47,223 bases of DNA from Nonomuraea jiangxiensis (GCF_900099965.1 NZ_FNDJ01000051.1:1-47223); one strand, 5' to 3'; numbered from the stretch's first letter, positions 1-8,744 are shown. Program-made: numbers and translations. The notes: a model not told the origin generated them from the letters alone.

Positions 1-91
1 CAAAACCGGAACCCACTACGACCAGGCAACCGCTTGGTCTCACCGATCCCACGACGTCGCGGCTTGACATCCAAGCTCCAGGGATGTCTGA

Positions 92-124
92 CCCGCCCGC
101 ACGGGCGCCTGTGTGCGGCGGGCG
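92..124 (-). terminator. Candidate hairpin terminator of the SDR operon
   Basis: Two GC-rich arms (92-102 and 113-124) pair almost perfectly just beyond the stop codon of the minus-strand SDR gene. There is no clear T-tract, as is common for actinobacterial terminators. A weaker 7-bp hairpin lies at 66-88. Nothing else can be recognised in bases 1-91; no partial gene is evident at the left edge. Confidence 0.4.
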
Positions 125-126
125 CG

Positions 127-891
127 TCAGTACATGAGGTGGCGTCCGCCGTCCCCGACGAGCACCTCCCCCGTCACCATGTCCGACTCCAGCAGCGCGA
201 CCACCATCTGGGCGATGTGCTCCGGCTCCGCCGTGCGCCGAAGCGGCGCCCTCGCCCCCTCCTTGGCGGTCATCTCGTGGAAGACCTGCTCCCCCACCCG
301 GTCGATGTGCCAGCGGGTCGCCACGATGCCGGGCGCCACCGCGTTCACCCGGACGTCAGGCCCGAGCGCCACCGCCAGGCCGCGGGTGAGCTGGATCATG
401 GCGGCCTTGCTCACCCCGTACGCCACGGAGGAGCCGGTGCCGAGCAGCCCGGCGACGGAGGCCACGTTCACGATCGCGCCTCGGGCGGCCCGCAGGTCGG
501 GGGCGAAGGCCCGGGCGCAGTAGAAGGCGCCCATGAGGTTGACCCCCATGATCTGCTGCCACACCTCGTCGGTGAGCCCCTCCAGGTCGGGGAAGGGCAC
601 CCACCTGGTCGTCCCCGCGTTGCACACCAGGGCGTCCACCCGCCCGTGGTCGGCGCGTACGCGCTCGGCCAGCCGGCGTACGGAGGCGTCGTCCGACACG
701 TCGGCGGCCATCGCCGTGGCCTTGCAGCCCATGCTCTCCAGCCGGGCGACCGTCTCCCTGGCCTCCTCGGCCGAGCGCGAGTAGTTGACGACGACCGCCG
801 CCGCGCCCTTCCTGGCCAGGGCCTCCGCGACCGCGGCCCCGATGCCGGTGCCGCCGCCGGTGATCACGGCGACCTTCCCGTTGAGATCCAT
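127..891 (-). CDS. SDR family NAD(P)-dependent oxidoreductase
   Basis: A 254-residue classical short-chain dehydrogenase. Visible motifs are the nucleotide-binding TGGGTGIG (residues 11-18), NAG (91-93), the catalytic Ser145 and YxxxK with Tyr158 and Lys162. Ser-Arg after the second beta strand (VNYSRSAEEA) is typical of NADP(H)-preferring, FabG-like members. The ATG has a GGAG ribosome site and lies 3 nt after the upstream transporter stop, so it is the last gene of a three-gene operon with an Ldh_2-type dehydrogenase and an MHS transporter. It probably oxidises or reduces a hydroxy-acid or sugar-derived intermediate imported by that transporter; the substrate cannot be read from sequence. 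Confidence 0.9.
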   Translation of the reverse strand: MDLNGKVAVITGGGTGIGAAVAEALARKGAAAVVVNYSRSAEEARETVARLESMGCKATAMAADVSDDASVRRLAERVRADHGRVDALVCNAGTTRWVPFPDLEGLTDEVWQQIMGVNLMGAFYCARAFAPDLRAARGAIVNVASVAGLLGTGSSVAYGVSKAAMIQLTRGLAVALGPDVRVNAVAPGIVATRWHIDRVGEQVFHEMTAKEGARAPLRRTAEPEHIAQMVVALLESDMVTGEVLVGDGGRHLMY

Positions 892-894
892 GCG

Positions 895-2259
895 CTACTC
901 CTCCACCAGTCGCTTCACCGCCGGGTCCGTGGCGCCTCCACCAGCCACCGGGTCCGTGGCGCCTCCACCAGCCACCGGGTCCGTGGCGGTTATGTCCATG
1001 TCCTTGGTCTCCCGCGAGGCGTAGAACGCGACGAACGAGATCACCGCGGTCCCGACGAGGAAGGCCGCCACCAGCCACGGCGCGCCGTCCAACTGCGCCG
1101 CCAACACCCCGCCGATCAGCGGCGAGAACCCGGCCAGCGCCGCACCCAGCTCACGCGAGGCCGCGAACCCGGTGTAACGCACCCGTGCTCCGAACAGCTC
1201 GGCGTAGAACACCGGCTGCACCGCCACCTGAGGCGCGAACCCGAGCGCACCCATGATCATCATCGCCGGCCACACCAGCCAGGGCACCCCGGTGTTGACC
1301 ATCAGGAAGTACGGGAAGACGAAGGCCGCCACGAACACCACGCTGAACAGGTTGAGCGGCCGCCGCCCGATCCGGTCCGAGAGGTTCCCGTACACCGGCT
1401 GGAGCACGATGACGGTCAGCCCGAACAGCACCACCCCGAACAGCGCCGTGCGGTTCGACAGCCCGAGCTGACCCGTGGCGTAGGCGACGCTGAAGGTGGC
1501 CAGCGTGTAGACGACGGCGGTGTCGCAGATGTGCGCCCCGATGCCGACCAGGAAGTTACGCGGGTAGCGGAGCACCGCGTCCTTGATCGGCAGCTTGACG
1601 ATCACGCGGGTCCGCTCCATCTCGCGGAACACCGGCGACTCGGCCACCCGCAGCCGCACGTACAGGGCCACGCCGATCAGCGCGAAGCTCAGCAGGAACG
1701 GCACCCGCCAGCCCCAGGAGGTGATGTCCGGCTCGGGCAGGAGCTGCACCAGCAGGAACGCCGAGGTGCCGAGCACCAGGCCGATCTGCACGCCGGTCTG
1801 GGCGAAGGAGGCGTAGTAACCGCGCCGGGCCGGCGGGGCGTGCTCGGCCAGCAGCGTCGCCGCGCCGCCGAACTCCGCGCCCGCGCCCAGCCCCTGGCAG
1901 ACCCGCAGCAGCGTGAGCAGCACCGGGGCCCACACGCCGATGGCGGGGTAGGTGGGCAGCAGGCCGATGAGCCCGGTGGACACTCCCATGATCACGGTGG
2001 TGATGATCAGCGTGGAACGGCGGCCGATCCGGTCGCCGAGGTGGCCGAACAGGATGCCGCCGAACGGCCTGACCACGAACCCCACGCCGAACGTGGCGAA
2101 GGCCACGATCGTGCCCGTCGCGGGGTCGGCGTCGGTGAAGAACAGGCGGTTGAAGACGAGGGCGGCGGCGGTTCCGTAGATGAAGAAGTCGTACCACTCC
2201 AGGGCGGTGCCGACGAGGGCACCCATGACGACGCGCTTCAACTCGGGTGTGGCGGACAT
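895..2259 (-). CDS. MFS transporter, metabolite:H+ symporter (MHS) family
   Basis: A 454-residue, 12-TM major facilitator of the MHS type. The N-terminus has the family hallmark ALEWYDFFIYG in TM1, a loop 2-3 motif GHLGDRIGRR (around 71-81) and its second-half counterpart GNLSDRIGRR (around 293). MHS proteins import organic acids and osmolytes with protons. The ATG directly abuts the stop of the preceding dehydrogenase gene, whose last codons supply the GGAGG ribosome site. The cytoplasmic C-terminal tail carries an in-frame tandem repeat (TDPVAGGGA units, residues about 426-446) that is absent from ordinary MHS transporters and looks like minisatellite expansion. Confidence 0.9.
   Translation of the reverse strand: MSATPELKRVVMGALVGTALEWYDFFIYGTAAALVFNRLFFTDADPATGTIVAFATFGVGFVVRPFGGILFGHLGDRIGRRSTLIITTVIMGVSTGLIGLLPTYPAIGVWAPVLLTLLRVCQGLGAGAEFGGAATLLAEHAPPARRGYYASFAQTGVQIGLVLGTSAFLLVQLLPEPDITSWGWRVPFLLSFALIGVALYVRLRVAESPVFREMERTRVIVKLPIKDAVLRYPRNFLVGIGAHICDTAVVYTLATFSVAYATGQLGLSNRTALFGVVLFGLTVIVLQPVYGNLSDRIGRRPLNLFSVVFVAAFVFPYFLMVNTGVPWLVWPAMMIMGALGFAPQVAVQPVFYAELFGARVRYTGFAASRELGAALAGFSPLIGGVLAAQLDGAPWLVAAFLVGTAVISFVAFYASRETKDMDITATDPVAGGGATDPVAGGGATDPAVKRLVEE
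922..988. repeat. 27-bp in-frame minisatellite in the transporter tail
   Basis: Two full and one partial copy of a 27-bp unit (925-951, 952-978, 979-988) encode TDPVAGGGA in the C-terminal tail of the MHS transporter. The copies are identical over the part compared, so the expansion is recent. The unit contains CCACCGGGTCCG, which also occurs in the repeat linker at 41.5 kb. Confidence 0.85.
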
Positions 2260-3345
2260 CTAACCTCCAGGTGGCGTGTCAGGCCACGGAACGCCGACCC
2301 GCGAGGCGAGCACCGCCAGCTCCGCCCATACCGGCGCGGGCACGGGGACACCCTCCGCCAGCCTGGCCGCGCGGGTCTCGGCCTCCGGCTCCCCCGGCAC
2401 CAGCACGCCGGGACCCGAGCCCCGCAGGGCCAGGCAGAAGGCTTCGACCTGGGCGACGTACTCCGTCAGGGGGACGAACGCGCCGATGTCGACCGCGGTG
2501 ATCACCGTGCCGAAGGTGCCGTCGTACTCGGGCGAGCCGGCCGTGCCGGTGCCGGTGAGCAGGCCGCCGACCAGCTCGATGAGCACGCTCAGGCCGTACC
2601 CCTTGTGGCCGCCGAACGGCAGCAGCGCCCCGCCCCGGTAGAAGTCGTCCGGGTCGGTGGACGGGCGGCCGCCGGGATCGACGAGCACCCCGTCCGGCGC
2701 GGGTGCCCCGGCGGCGCGCAGCAGGCCCAGCTTGCCCTCGGCCATGGCGGCCGTCGCCCAGTCCATGACCACGGCCGCGCCGCCCGCGCGGGGCACGGCC
2801 CAGGCCATGGGGTTGGTGCCGAGCATCCTGCGGTGGCCGCCGTAGGGCGCCACGGTGGGGTCGGCGTTGCCGACGACCTGCGCGATCAGGCCCCGGCGGG
2901 CCAGCGTCTCCGCGTACTCGCCGAGCCTGCCGACGTGGTTGCACTCCCGGATGGCGACCACGCCGACGCCGTGCGCGGCGGCCAGCCCGGCGGCCTCCTC
3001 CGCGGCCAAGCGGGCGGCGGCCTGCCCGAAGCCGCGCCGTCCGGACACGACGGTGGTCGCGCCGCGGCGGGCGACCACCTCCGGGCGCGCCCCCGGGACG
3101 ATCTCGCCCGCCTCGATCCTGTCGAGGTAGGGCACGAGCCGACGGACGCCGTGCGACCCGTGACCGGCGAGGTCGGCCTCGACCAGGGACCCGGCGACGA
3201 TCGTGGCGGTGTCGGAGGGGACTTTCGCGGCGGTCAGGAGGCCGGTGGCGAGATCGCGGAGGAGGTCGGCGGTGATGATGCGGGGGGATGCGTTCACGGT
3301 GACCGGTCTCGCTTCGGCAGGACTGCGTTCCGTGTGCGCGCTCAT
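2260..3345 (-). CDS. Ldh family (malate/L-lactate/ureidoglycolate type) NAD(P)-dependent oxidoreductase
   Basis: A 361-residue member of the Ldh_2 family (non-Rossmann 2-hydroxycarboxylate dehydrogenases such as YlbC/AllD/ComC-like enzymes). Family signatures are GHGSHGVRRLVPYL, ECNHVGRLGEYAE, GTNPMAWAVP and GGHKGYGLSVLIEL; the conserved histidines of the first two are present. It interconverts a 2-hydroxyacid and 2-oxoacid, substrate unknown. It is the first gene of an operon with the MHS transporter and an SDR, so a plausible job is catabolism of an imported hydroxy-acid. The ATG at 3345 is used; no obvious regulator gene adjoins. Confidence 0.88.
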   Translation of the reverse strand: MSAHTERSPAEARPVTVNASPRIITADLLRDLATGLLTAAKVPSDTATIVAGSLVEADLAGHGSHGVRRLVPYLDRIEAGEIVPGARPEVVARRGATTVVSGRRGFGQAAARLAAEEAAGLAAAHGVGVVAIRECNHVGRLGEYAETLARRGLIAQVVGNADPTVAPYGGHRRMLGTNPMAWAVPRAGGAAVVMDWATAAMAEGKLGLLRAAGAPAPDGVLVDPGGRPSTDPDDFYRGGALLPFGGHKGYGLSVLIELVGGLLTGTGTAGSPEYDGTFGTVITAVDIGAFVPLTEYVAQVEAFCLALRGSGPGVLVPGEPEAETRAARLAEGVPVPAPVWAELAVLASRVGVPWPDTPPGG

Positions 3346-3404
3346 GCCCGTTTCTCACTGCCGCAAACGGGCCTTCGGAAAGGGCTTACCCGGCAGCCTC
3401 CTGA

Positions 3405-4088
3405 TCAGGTGAGCTCGCCCGCGCAGGCGCTGCCCATCCCGGTACGCCCGAGGTCGGCGCGCCGCCCGGCCGCCACCCCGTCCCGGTAGCCGGTGCCGCT
3501 GGTCCTGGGCACGCTCATGCGGATGCGGGGATAGCGGGCCGCCACCGCCCGCTCCACCTCGGCCCGGCGGTCGGCCAGCACCAGCGCGGCGCCCGTACTG
3601 GCCGCGGCCGCCCGGGACTCGGCCGCGCACAGCAGCCGGTAGACCTCGTCCGTGAACCCCAGCAGCCACGACCTCCGGTAGGCGCGCAAGGCGTCGACGT
3701 CGGCGGGCGGCCGCACGCGGGCCAGCCCCGAGGCCATCTGCAGCAGCAGTGAGGTGGCCAGCAGGTCGGCCCGCTCCAGGTCGGCGGCGAAGCCGAACAC
3801 GTGCACCCGGTGCCCGCCGTCGCCCTGCCCGATGAGCAGCGGCCGGCAGCGCACCGCCTGCGCGACCAGGCTGACGAGACGGGCCTTCTCCCTGGCCCAG
3901 GGGGCGGGCAGGGTGACGATGCGGTCGCCGGGGGTCTGGCGGGTGCCCGCGGGAGGCAGCGAGTCGATGCCGTGCTTGGCCATGAGCGCCGAGGCGGCCG
4001 CCATGAACGTCGCCCGCTCGTGCTCGTTGTCGGTGCGTTCGGCCTTGGCCAGCAGTTTCCTGACGCGTTCGAGCGTGCGCTCCCGCAA
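3405..4088 (-). CDS. DUF2786 domain-containing protein
   Basis: The 227-residue protein opens with a DUF2786 segment (VRKLLAKAERTDNEHERATF followed by an Ala-rich helix and KHGID). The remainder is alpha-helical, Arg-rich and has no recognised catalytic motif; function is unknown. The best start is TTG at 4088, preceded by a strong AGGGGGAG ribosome site that begins right at the stop of the upstream membrane-protein gene (11-nt gap), so the two are probably cotranscribed and perhaps work together. Confidence 0.8.
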   Translation of the reverse strand: MRERTLERVRKLLAKAERTDNEHERATFMAAASALMAKHGIDSLPPAGTRQTPGDRIVTLPAPWAREKARLVSLVAQAVRCRPLLIGQGDGGHRVHVFGFAADLERADLLATSLLLQMASGLARVRPPADVDALRAYRRSWLLGFTDEVYRLLCAAESRAAAASTGAALVLADRRAEVERAVAARYPRIRMSVPRTSGTGYRDGVAAGRRADLGRTGMGSACAGELT

Positions 4089-4099
4089 ACGTGCTCCCC

Positions 4100-5338
4100 C
4101 TACGACTTGGCCAGCACCCGCCCGTCGGGCCCGAGGACGGGGAAGGCGCCGGTGTCGACGATGCCGTGCTGGTGGTAGAGAGCCTCGATGAGGGCGTGCG
4201 CCTGCGGCTCAAGCTTCCACAGGGCACGATACTCGCGCGCCGTGGCCAGCGAGAGCCCGATCTCCTGGGCGATGTCCACCGTACGCGGGACGATGCCCTT
4301 GGAGATCTGCCGGTCCCAGTAGTCGCGGGCGGCCCGGATCAGCGCGGCGCGCTGGGCGGTGTCGACGACCTGCGGGGTGGAGTCGAGGACCTCGATGTCC
4401 TCGTCCTCGTCCTCGACCAGCTCCGCCAGCGCGGGCGGCAGCGCCGGGCGGGCCGGCACCGGGTGGTGGTCGGCCTCCGGCTCCCACGGGACGCGGGGGT
4501 CGGCGTCGATGAGCGCGGAGGTGTTGTAGAGGGCGGCGATCTGGGCCAGCAGCGCCTCCTGACGCTGCTGGTCCACGGCCAGCCCGGTGTGCTCGACGGC
4601 CTGGTCCATGGCCTTGTCGAGCTTGGCCAGCGCGGCGCGCAGCTTGCGCTCGGACCCGCCGCCCTCGCGCAGCGCCTTGGCCCGCTTGGCGGCCAGGGCG
4701 ACCCGGGTCAGCCTGCGGTGGGCGTCGACCTCGCTGGCCGTACGGTCGCTGACCTCGGCCAGCCCCAGCCTGACCAGCATGCGCTCGGGGGTCAGGCGCC
4801 AGTTGATGCGGCCGGTGCCGCGGATGCGGTGGCGTTCGATGGCCATGCCGCGCTCCCACAGCCAGGCGGCCACCAGCGGCGCGGCGAGCCTGAAGAGCGC
4901 CTCGGGCAGGCTGCGGGCGTCCATGCTGGACAGGACGGCGGTCAGGCAGGTGAGCGCCCAGACGGCGATGCCGTCGATGCCCGCCGAGAAGTTCTCGCGC
5001 ATGTTGCGGCGGGCGCGGACGGCGGAGGTGATGATCGCGACCTCGATGAAGGCGAACAGCAGCAGCCGGAGCGGTCCATCCAGGCCCAGCACGTCACCGG
5101 AGAAGCGCCACATGCCCTGCGCGGACACGCCCGTGGCGATGGACGCGGCCACGATGGTCAGCACGTCCTCGACGGGACGCTGTGCCACGTACCGGCTGAA
5201 CAGCCAGGCGATGGCTCGCCAGGCGACCCTGATCACGAGAAACGCCAGCGCCAGCCCGGCCAGGCTGAGTAGCGCGATGACAGCGGTGGGAAGCGGCTTC
5301 TCGATGATAAAGGCTGTTATTTCCTCGAATGTCGGCAT
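4100..5338 (-). CDS. Four-TM protein (DUF2637-like) with C-terminal helix-turn-helix
   Basis: A 412-residue protein. Residues about 15-135 contain four hydrophobic helices, the layout of DUF2637/SpdB-like actinobacterial membrane proteins. A long Ala/Arg/Lys-rich helical region (about 160-270) and an acidic linker (EDEDEDIE) follow. The last ~80 residues contain a helix-turn-helix-like stretch (VDIAQEIGLSLATAREYRAL), giving a membrane-tethered putative DNA-binding protein. DUF2637 proteins are often linked to conjugative elements, but no other transfer gene is nearby. It precedes the DUF2786 gene by 11 nt. Family assignment is by topology and is tentative. Confidence 0.65.
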   Translation of the reverse strand: MPTFEEITAFIIEKPLPTAVIALLSLAGLALAFLVIRVAWRAIAWLFSRYVAQRPVEDVLTIVAASIATGVSAQGMWRFSGDVLGLDGPLRLLLFAFIEVAIITSAVRARRNMRENFSAGIDGIAVWALTCLTAVLSSMDARSLPEALFRLAAPLVAAWLWERGMAIERHRIRGTGRINWRLTPERMLVRLGLAEVSDRTASEVDAHRRLTRVALAAKRAKALREGGGSERKLRAALAKLDKAMDQAVEHTGLAVDQQRQEALLAQIAALYNTSALIDADPRVPWEPEADHHPVPARPALPPALAELVEDEDEDIEVLDSTPQVVDTAQRAALIRAARDYWDRQISKGIVPRTVDIAQEIGLSLATAREYRALWKLEPQAHALIEALYHQHGIVDTGAFPVLGPDGRVLAKS

Positions 5339-5901
5339 CTGTCACTATCCGTGGGGGGCTCTGGCTCCGGCTGTTTGCGACGAGATCATCGCAGAAGGTC
5401 GCCTTCTTGTACGCCAAACGACGGTTGCCGTCCCATTTTGCCCCTGATTCCCACCACTCCCACCAGCATGACGCACGATGCTCCCCCACCGTGCCCGCCC
5501 CGAAGCCGGCCGGGCGGGTGCCCGAAGGGTGAGAGGTACGGGATCGGCATGGTCCGGCGGGGGACCCCGGGCGCACAATGAGGAGCACGCGATCGCGCAG
5601 ACGCCGTGCCCTTCGCCCGCGCCGCCGGTCGCCGCGGTTCCGCCCGAGCCGCCCGTGCCGCCCCGCGACCGGCCCGCAACCGGCCCGCGACCGGTCCGTG
5701 CTCCGCGAGGCGATCAGGGCCACCGGGGGAAAGGCCGCCAGGTGAACGGAGGTTGAGGGCAATCCGTGCGGCCGCCGAGGAACCTGAGCATGAGAGGTAA
5801 ATTCGTCCTTTCGGAGGGCACGGGACGTCCTTGCAGATGGGACCATCTATGCAGGGGTTTATCCCAACATCGTGCGATGTATCCCAGCAGGACGGATATC
5901 G
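5339..5901. other. 563-bp intergenic region between divergent genes
   Basis: No convincing gene is seen. The part nearest the P450 gene contains short dyads (GATGGGACCATC near 5836, GGGTTTATCCC near 5857, ATCGTGCGAT near 5871) that could be regulator sites. The middle (5480-5720) is low-complexity Pro/Arg/Ala-coding GC-rich sequence with the look of decayed DNA. Confidence 0.4.
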
Positions 5902-7074
5902 ATGTCAGACACAGCAGACTTTCCGCTGGTCCAGTTCATGCGCGAGGAGTTCGACCCGGTGGCCGAGCTCGGGCGCATCAGGGCCGAGCACCCCGTCTTC
6001 CCGATGGAGATTCCCGGCAGCCAGACGGTTTACCTGGTGACCCGCTGGGAGGACGTACGCGCCGTCCTGGGCGACCACGAGCGCTTCAGCAACGACTTCG
6101 CGGGCGTGATCGGGCTCGGTTCCAACCAGGAGGACCCCGGCGGGCTGGGGTTCCGTGACCCGCCTGAGCACACGCGGCTGCGCAAATACCTGACGCCCGA
6201 GTTCACCATGCGCCGCCTGCGCAGGCTGGAGCCGCGGATCGAGGCCATGGTCGCGGAGCACCTGGACCGGATCGAGGCCATGGGCCCGACGGTGGACCTG
6301 GTGGCGGAGTTCGCGCTGCCGATCCCGTCGCTGGTCGTGTGCGAGCTGCTCGGCGTCCCGTACGAGGAGCGCGCGGACTTCGTGAAGATCAGCAAGGACC
6401 GTTTCGACTTCACGGCGGGCCCCGAGGCCTCGCTCCAGGCCATCAACGACGCGATGACCTACCTGACGGACCTGGTGGCGCGCGAGCGGCAGAACCCGGG
6501 CGAGGGGCTGCTCGGCCAGCTGCTCCGCGAGCACGGGGACGAGCTGGACGACCGTACGCTCGCCAGCATGGCCGACGGGCTGCTGACCGGCGGCCACGAC
6601 ACCAGCACCAGCATGCTCGCCCTGGGCACGCTGTGGCTGCTGCGCCACCCCGAGGAAGCCGCCAAGGTCCGCGAGGTCGACGGCTACATCAACGACGTGG
6701 TCGAGGAGCTGCTGCGGTACATGACGGTCGTCCAGGTCGCCTTCCCGCGCTTCGCCCGCGAGGACCTGGAGCTGCACGGGCAGCAGATCAAGAAGGGCGA
6801 GATGGTGCTGTGCTCGCTCACCGGCGCCAACCGCGACCCCGCCCTGGGCGAGGACATGGACGAGGTGAGCCCGGGCCGGGAGTCCGCGGGCTCGCACCTC
6901 GCCTTCGGCCACGGCATCCACCGCTGCATCGGCGCCCCGCTGGCCCAGATGGAGATGCGCATCGCCTTCCCCGCCCTGCTGCGCCGCTTCCCCGGGTTGC
7001 GCGTCGCGGGCGAGGTGCCCTTCCGCGAGCTGGCCATCGTCTACGGCGTCAAGGAGCTACCCGTCGCCTGGTAG
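5902..7074 (+). CDS. Cytochrome P450
   Basis: A soluble bacterial class I P450 of 390 residues. It has an I-helix GGHDTST (around 228-234) with the acid-alcohol pair for O2 activation, the K-helix ExxR within EELLRY (around 270) and the heme loop FGHGIHRCIG with the axial Cys near 342. The overall style is CYP105/CYP107-like, consistent with oxidation of a small hydrophobic molecule. No ferredoxin or reductase gene adjoins, so redox partners must come from elsewhere. ATG 5902 (MSDTADFPL) is preferred over an ATG 30 nt upstream because GGACGG lies 6-10 nt before it and because family N-termini match. The HAD gene follows after 18 nt. Confidence 0.93.
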   Translation: MSDTADFPLVQFMREEFDPVAELGRIRAEHPVFPMEIPGSQTVYLVTRWEDVRAVLGDHERFSNDFAGVIGLGSNQEDPGGLGFRDPPEHTRLRKYLTPEFTMRRLRRLEPRIEAMVAEHLDRIEAMGPTVDLVAEFALPIPSLVVCELLGVPYEERADFVKISKDRFDFTAGPEASLQAINDAMTYLTDLVARERQNPGEGLLGQLLREHGDELDDRTLASMADGLLTGGHDTSTSMLALGTLWLLRHPEEAAKVREVDGYINDVVEELLRYMTVVQVAFPRFAREDLELHGQQIKKGEMVLCSLTGANRDPALGEDMDEVSPGRESAGSHLAFGHGIHRCIGAPLAQMEMRIAFPALLRRFPGLRVAGEVPFRELAIVYGVKELPVAW

Positions 7075-7080
7075 AAAGGC

Positions 7081-7086
7081 TACGTT
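7081..7086 (+). promoter_or_regulatory. Candidate -10 box for a leaderless HAD mRNA
   Basis: TACGTT fits the actinobacterial TANNNT -10 element and ends 6 nt before the GTG start at 7093. An AAAGG just upstream could alternatively serve as a ribosome site in a P450-HAD transcript. Confidence 0.3.
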
Positions 7087-7092
7087 CACAGT

Positions 7093-7878
7093 GTGGATGA
7101 GCCCAGTGTGGACCGGCCCAATGATCGGCACGGTGCGGACGAGCCCGTCATCGACCTGACCGAGATCGGCGCCGTCGTGTTCGACACCGACGGCGTGATC
7201 ACCGACACCGCCCGGGGGCACGCGGCCGCCTGGAAGCACGTCTTCGACGCGTTCCTGCGCGGCCGTTCGGCGCCGTTCGACATCCGCGAGGACTACCTGC
7301 GCCACGTGGACGGCCGCCCGCGGCTCGACGGCATCCGTACCTTCCTGGCCGCGCGCGGCCTCACGCTGCCCGAGGGCACGCCGGACGACGAGCCGGGCGC
7401 TCCCACCGTGCACGGGCTGGGCCTGGCCAAGGACCGGATCTTCGTCGACCAGGTGGACAAGTACGGCGTGGCGGCCTTCCCCTCCACGGTGGGCCTGCTG
7501 CACGAGCTGCGCCGCCGCGGCGCCCGTACGGCCGCGGTCTCCTCCAGCCGGCACGGCCGCAAGCTGGTCAACTCCGCGGGCGTCAGCCACCTGCTCGACC
7601 TGCTGGTGGACGGCAACGACGCGGCCCTGATGAACCTGCCGGGCAAGCCCGACCCCGCGCTCTTCCTGGAGGCGGCCCGGCGGCTGGCGCTGCCCGCCAC
7701 CAAGGTCGCGGTGGTGGAGGGCACGCTGCCCGGGATCGAGGCGGCCAGGAAGGGCGGGTTCGGCCTGGTCATCGCGGTGGCCAGGGACGGCGGCGTGCCC
7801 GCGCCGGGAGCCGACGTGGTGGTGGCCGACCTCGGCGAGCTGAGCGTGCGCAACCGCGTCCTACCCTTGAGGCCGTGA
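7093..7878 (+). CDS. HAD-superfamily hydrolase (beta-phosphoglucomutase-like)
   Basis: A 261-residue HAD protein with motif I VFDTDGVITDT, where DxD supplies the nucleophile and acid. A cap domain with the beta-phosphoglucomutase look follows (HAAAWKHVF). Motif II is VSSSRH, motif III Lys lies in LPGKPDPALF and the motif IV region is VVEGTLPGIEAA; the usual acidic pair (ED/DD) is replaced by EG, so metal binding may be weakened. It probably acts on a sugar phosphate. The GTG start fits a leaderless transcript. Its stop overlaps the DUF4031 start by 4 nt (GTGA), so the two are translationally coupled. Confidence 0.85.
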   Translation: MDEPSVDRPNDRHGADEPVIDLTEIGAVVFDTDGVITDTARGHAAAWKHVFDAFLRGRSAPFDIREDYLRHVDGRPRLDGIRTFLAARGLTLPEGTPDDEPGAPTVHGLGLAKDRIFVDQVDKYGVAAFPSTVGLLHELRRRGARTAAVSSSRHGRKLVNSAGVSHLLDLLVDGNDAALMNLPGKPDPALFLEAARRLALPATKVAVVEGTLPGIEAARKGGFGLVIAVARDGGVPAPGADVVVADLGELSVRNRVLPLRP

Positions 7879-8138
7879 CCGTTCTCATCGATCCGCCCAA
7901 CTGGCCGGGGCCGCGCGACCTGATGTGGTCCCACCTGGTCAGCGACAGCTCGCTGGAGGAGCTGCACGAGTTCGCGGTGCGGCTGGGGGTGTCGCGGCGG
8001 GCGTTCGACCGGGACCACTACGACGTGCCGGAGACCGTGCACGCCCGCGCGGTGGCCCTGGGGGCGGAGGCCGTCAGCTCCAGGGAGCTGCTACAGCGGC
8101 TCATCGCCGCCGGGCTGCGCCGCCGCAAGCGCCGCTAG
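7875..8138 (+). CDS. DUF4031 domain-containing protein
   Basis: An 87-residue protein that is almost entirely a DUF4031 domain: it starts TVLIDPPNWPG, then WSHLVSD, and has FDRDHYDVPE and a basic C-terminal helix. DUF4031 proteins are small, conserved and functionally uncharacterised. GTG 7875 overlaps the HAD stop by 4 nt; a TACCCT box 7 nt upstream could also drive its own leaderless transcript. Its 3' end overlaps the convergent HD-domain gene by 48 nt. Confidence 0.85.
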   Translation: MTVLIDPPNWPGPRDLMWSHLVSDSSLEELHEFAVRLGVSRRAFDRDHYDVPETVHARAVALGAEAVSSRELLQRLIAAGLRRRKRR

Positions 8139-8732
8139 CTCGGCCGCCATGTTCGCGCGGGCCGGCTCCTCCCACAGCTCCCGGGCGCGCGGGGTCCTGT
8201 AGAGGCGCGGCGCGGCCAGCAGCCGGCGCAGCACCCCGGCCCGCCCCCGCCGGAACGCCGGGTCGGGCACGTGGGCGTATTCCTGCCGGATCCGGGCCGC
8301 GTAGTCGTCGTATCCCGGGCGGCCCAGCACGGCGAGGTCGGCGTCGCACAGGACCGCGCCGTTGCGGTCGCCGGAGGCGAGCGTGTCGTGGGCGGCGGTG
8401 AGGCGGACGAGCCTGGCCACCTCCGCCACCCGCGCCGCGGGCACCCCGCAGCCGGGCAGGCGGGACTGCGCGAGCTGGGCGCTGCGCTCCTCGTCCCAGC
8501 CGGGCCGCCCGTCGTAGACGGCGTCGTGGAACCAGGCGGCCAGCCGCACCGCCGTGACGTCGTCCGCCTCGTCCGCGAGCCGGCCTGCGGCGGCGAGGAC
8601 GGCGGCCAGGTGGTCAAGGGTGTGGTAGCGGCGGTGCGGCTCGGCCCAGCGGGCCACCAGCTCGGCGCCGAGGGCCAGGGACGCGGGTACGCCGCCCGCG
8701 AGCCGCCGCCATTCGGCCGTCCAGTCGATCAC
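8091..8732 (-). CDS. HD-domain (predicted metal-dependent phosphohydrolase) protein
   Basis: A 213-residue protein of the small-HD-hydrolase type. The N-terminal HRRYHTLDHL and the metal-binding HD pair in AAWFHDAVYD are intact, as are later DxxxL-type segments (LCDADLAVLG). Such proteins are annotated as predicted metal-dependent HD phosphohydrolases; substrates are mostly unknown. It starts with GTG 8732, exactly 6 nt after TACCGT, a leaderless layout. It overlaps the 3' end of the DUF4031 gene tail-to-tail. Confidence 0.85.
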   Translation of the reverse strand: MIDWTAEWRRLAGGVPASLALGAELVARWAEPHRRYHTLDHLAAVLAAAGRLADEADDVTAVRLAAWFHDAVYDGRPGWDEERSAQLAQSRLPGCGVPAARVAEVARLVRLTAAHDTLASGDRNGAVLCDADLAVLGRPGYDDYAARIRQEYAHVPDPAFRRGRAGVLRRLLAAPRLYRTPRARELWEEPARANMAAELAALAAAQPGGDEPL

Positions 8733-8738
8733 CCTTCA

Positions 8739-8744
8739 ACGGTA
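8739..8744 (-). promoter_or_regulatory. Candidate -10 box for a leaderless HD-domain mRNA
   Basis: TACCGT on the minus strand lies 6 nt before the GTG start at 8732. On the plus strand a second TANNNT (TAACGT, 8764-8769) faces the FMN dehydrogenase gene, so 8739-8769 looks like a compact divergent promoter pair. Confidence 0.35.

Noticed and set aside
34..3489. A 1151-codon plus-strand open frame over the first 3.4 kb
   Set aside because: It is Arg/Gly/His/Pro-rich, has no domain, and is antisense to three intact minus-strand enzyme genes; a GC-rich shadow frame.
4100..5338. Integrated conjugative element suggested by the DUF2637-like protein
   Set aside because: No integrase, TraB/FtsK-type translocase, replication gene or att-like repeat is present nearby; tRNAs at 34 and 46 kb are intact with no integrase beside them.
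5606..5800. Small ORFs in the 5.3-5.9 kb intergenic stretch
   Set aside because: No ribosome site, low-complexity Arg/Ala/Pro composition, no homology recognised.
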